Shown here one piece after another: positions 61,780 to 64,000 of a stretch of 64,000 nt of DNA. A program made the translations under genes and the position numbers. Numbering within the stretch: the stretch's first letter is position 1; the number at the start of each line of letters is the position of its first letter. Source of the DNA: Nocardiopsis ganjiahuensis DSM 45031 (GTDB taxonomy: Bacteria > Actinomycetota > Actinomycetes > Streptosporangiales > Streptosporangiaceae). Location: the NCBI RefSeq assembly GCF_000341085.1, contig NZ_ANBA01000013.1, positions 310,001 through 374,000 on the forward strand. Direction: 5' to 3'. A model generated the notes under the pieces. That model was given only the letters and a program-made list of their open reading frames with translations, was not told the origin of the DNA and did not search any database.

Positions 61780-62223
61780 GTGTCCGACCCGGTGCCGTCG
61801 ATACGAACGTCCGACTCCGAACGCGACCGTGTCGCGCAGTTGCTCCAGGAGCACTTCGCGCAGGGCCGGCTCGACCACGAGGAGTTCACCGAACGCCTCA
61901 GCGAGGTCTACAAGGCCAAGACGGTGGACGAGCTCTCCAAGGTCACCACCGACCTCCCCGAACGGGACCTGGCCGACGTCGGCCGGGTCGCCTTCAACGA
62001 GAACTCCGTCCCGCCGATGCGGCTGCGCGACCCCGCGCTCATGGTGCCGTGGGTCCTCTACGGCGGCGTCAACATCCTCTGCTTCTCCATCTGGCTGATC
62101 CTGTTCCTCACGACCGGCGCCACCTACCCGTGGTTCCTGTGGGTGCTCGGCCCGTGGGGGATCCTGATGTCCGTCGTCACCTTCGGGGTGCTCGCCGTCC
62201 AGCGGGGCCAGGGCGAGGACTAG
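61780..62223 (+). CDS. DUF1707 (SHOCT-like) membrane protein
   Basis: The 147-residue protein starts [20 protein letters not shown] and has the DUF1707 signature [30 protein letters not shown] near residues 30-60. Two hydrophobic helices follow ([20 protein letters not shown] and [20 protein letters not shown]). DUF1707 resembles the SHOCT domain and is common in actinobacteria, with unknown function. I chose the GTG at 61780 with GAGGCGAG about 10 bases upstream; homologues begin with this SDP sequence. Confidence 0.85.
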   Translation: MSDPVPSIRTSDSERDRVAQLLQEHFAQGRLDHEEFTERLSEVYKAKTVDELSKVTTDLPERDLADVGRVAFNENSVPPMRLRDPALMVPWVLYGGVNILCFSIWLILFLTTGATYPWFLWVLGPWGILMSVVTFGVLAVQRGQGED

Positions 62224-62579
62224 CACGGCCGCCCGGCGGTCCCGCCGACGGCTCCGCCCCTCGGCGAACGGACGGCCCTCCGCGCCGGTTCGCCCCGCTG
62301 GACGGACGGTGTAGAGTGCTCTGCCCTTCGGTTAGGAGTACTTGCCGGAAGGGGATAGACTGTCATTGCCCATACGCGGGCTGTTGGGTCAGTCTGCCTT
62401 CTTTGTGCCACGTCTTTCCAACCGACGTACGCTCTCTCGCAGTTGGCCCGAGCTTCCAGTGTGTTTTGGCTCTGGCGATCCGGTTCTCCGTGGTCGCCCG
62501 GGTCCTCGTGTCATGCGAGGCCACTGGGGTCGCGTCGGGTTGTCATGATCAACCAATTGATGAGCGAGGCGTGGAGGAC
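62224..62579 (+). promoter_or_regulatory. Leader region of infA
   Basis: No gene is seen in this 356-base gap. TAGAGT (62312-62317) with a weak TTCGCC 17 bases before it, and TAGACT (62356-62361), are possible -10 boxes for infA-rpmJ-rpsM. The leader would be about 220-260 bases. Nothing recognisable as a riboswitch was found. Confidence 0.4.
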
Positions 62580-62801
62580 ATGGCGAAGAAAGACGGCGCC
62601 ATCGAGATCGAGGGTTCCGTTGTCGAGTCGCTACCCAACGCTATGTTCAAGGTAGAGCTCGACAACAAGCACACGGTCCTTGCCCACATCAGCGGCAAGA
62701 TGCGGATGAACTACATCCGTATTCTCCCCGACGACCGGGTCGTCGTGGAGCTGAGCCCGTACGACCTCACGCGCGGGCGCATCGTTTACCGCTACAAGTA
62801 G
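62580..62801 (+). CDS. infA: Translation initiation factor IF-1
   Basis: The 73-residue OB-fold protein starts [20 protein letters not shown] with GTGGAGGAC upstream of the ATG, and continues [20 protein letters not shown] and RGRIVYRYK. It binds the ribosomal A site during initiation. Its length is standard, and rpmJ follows after 54 bases. Confidence 0.98.
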   Translation: MAKKDGAIEIEGSVVESLPNAMFKVELDNKHTVLAHISGKMRMNYIRILPDDRVVVELSPYDLTRGRIVYRYK

Positions 62802-62855
62802 CCCGTCAGGGGCCGCACGGCCCAAGACTGGTGATGTGATGAGTTCGGAGTCACC

Positions 62856-62969
62856 ATGAAGGTCAAGCCGAGCGTGAAGAAGATCTGCGCGAAGTGCCGC
62901 GTGATCCGTCGTAACCGTCGGATCATGGTCATTTGCTCGGACCCGCGCCACAAGCAGCGCCAGGGCTAG
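62856..62969 (+). CDS. rpmJ: 50S ribosomal protein L36
   Basis: The 37-residue protein reads [20 protein letters not shown] with CxxC plus a later Cys and His (ICSDPRH) that complete the zinc site, so it is the C+ form. The frame is too short for most gene finders but is unmistakable. It lies between infA and rpsM. Confidence 0.97.
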   Translation: MKVKPSVKKICAKCRVIRRNRRIMVICSDPRHKQRQG

Positions 62970-63191
62970 TAGCCCCGGTTCGCCGGTCGCGGCTTCCGCA
63001 CAGCGAGGACCCGGTAAGGGGAGTTCTTCCCCGCCGGGCACGTGAAACAACAAAAAACCTGTTCCGATCTCCCGCCGTCGAGTGACGCGCGGGGGAGAAC
63101 CCCCGGTCGGAGGCCGGGGCCTCGTCGATTGGGCGACGAGAGGATGGAACGGGTCAGACCTCCGCATATGCATGGATGGAGTCTCGCCCAC
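62970..63191 (+). promoter_or_regulatory. Structured leader ahead of rpsM
   Basis: The 222-base gap has several hairpins, including CCCCGG-TCGGAGG-CCGGGG near 63100-63118, CTCGTCG / CGACGAG at 63121-63140, and a CTCCCGC / GCGGGGGAG pairing near 63070-63092. A T/A-rich AACAACAAAAAACCTG stretch precedes them. No ORF with a ribosome-binding site is seen. It may be the leader through which a ribosomal protein controls the alpha operon; this is inference. Confidence 0.45.
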
Positions 63192-63572
63192 ATGGCACGT
63201 ATTGCCGGCGTTGACCTCCCCCGCGACAAGCGGGTGGAGATCGCTCTCACTTACGTTTTCGGGGTTGGCCGTACCCGCGCCCTCGAAACCCTGAAGAACA
63301 CCGGCGTCGACGGGAACACCCGCGTCTACCAGCTCGCCGAGGAAGACCTCGTCAAGCTGCGCGAGTGGATCGACGCCAACTACCAGGTCGAGGGTGACCT
63401 GCGACGCGAGGTCCAGGCCGACATCCGTCGCAAGATGGAGATCGGGAGCTACCAGGGCATCCGCCACCGTCGTGGCCTTCCGGTCCGCGGTCAGCGTACG
63501 CAGACCAACGCCCGTACCCGCAAGGGCAAGAAGAAGACCGTGGCCGGCAAGAAGAAGGCCGGCAAGAAGTAG
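63192..63572 (+). CDS. rpsM: 30S ribosomal protein S13
   Basis: The 126-residue protein starts [20 protein letters not shown] and has [20 protein letters not shown] then [10 protein letters not shown]. It contacts S19 and the P-site tRNA through its C-terminal tail. The ATG at 63192 is the family start; the longer upstream frame is leader sequence. It opens the alpha operon with rpsK. Confidence 0.97.
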   Translation: MARIAGVDLPRDKRVEIALTYVFGVGRTRALETLKNTGVDGNTRVYQLAEEDLVKLREWIDANYQVEGDLRREVQADIRRKMEIGSYQGIRHRRGLPVRGQRTQTNARTRKGKKKTVAGKKKAGKK

Positions 63573-63641
63573 TCCGCCTCGGACCTGTCAACCGCGTCCG
63601 AGAAGACACACACGGACCGATGATCTCTGGGAGTTTCGCTC

Positions 63642-64000
<359 letters not shown>

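Overview
This is a very GC-rich chromosomal window from a filamentous-type actinobacterium. The evidence is pervasive G/C third positions, many GTG and TTG starts, and the actinobacterial order secE-nusG-rplK-rplA, lipoproteins, rplJ-rplL, rpoB-rpoC, rpsL-rpsG-fusA-tuf, then S10, spc and alpha operons. Protein character (HadA/HadB-like dehydratases without other mycolate genes, KorAB, a DUF1707 protein, a large DUF4190-like protein) suggests Streptosporangiales and most likely a Nocardiopsis relative. That genus-level guess is inference, not proof.

Layout. 1-6.4 kb: a Q/G/Y-rich hypothetical protein, an NAD(P)-binding protein and korAB on the minus strand, divergent from an HtpX-like membrane protease. 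A ~190-bp palindromic MITE-like element has inserted exactly at the yajQ stop codon. 7.1-9.5 kb: tRNA-Tyr, a tandem array of four small secreted two-cysteine proteins, and a lipoprotein. 9.7-19.1 kb: the accessory island and the most interesting part. It holds a short DUF2397-like protein, a DUF2398/TIGR02678 protein and a giant TIGR02680 SMC-like ATPase, which look like JetA, JetB and JetC of a type II Wadjet plasmid-defence system. No JetD nuclease is present; a compact Rad50/SbcC-like ATPase with a CPTC motif sits in its place.

19.3-33 kb: tRNA-Thr and tRNA-Met, rpmG, two MaoC-fold dehydratases, murB, a GDT1-type Mn/Ca transporter preceded by a yybP-ykoY (Mn2+) riboswitch, adenosine deaminase, aspartate aminotransferase, tRNA-Trp, secE, nusG, rplK, rplA, three paralogous lipoproteins, an L10 leader, rplJ and rplL. 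33-48.6 kb: rpoB and rpoC, a 916-residue low-complexity membrane-anchored protein, and the str operon. 48.8-64 kb: the S10-spc-secY-adk-map run, a DUF1707 protein, infA-rpmJ-rpsM and the start of rpsK, cut by the window edge.

Most of the window after 19 kb is conserved core machinery for transcription, translation and secretion, organised in long co-directional operons with overlapping stop/start codons. Novelty is concentrated at 6-19 kb, in the repetitive protein between rpoC and rpsL, and in several structured leaders (nusG-rplK, rpsZ-rpsH, rpmJ-rpsM). Assignments rest on reading motifs by eye; no database search was run.
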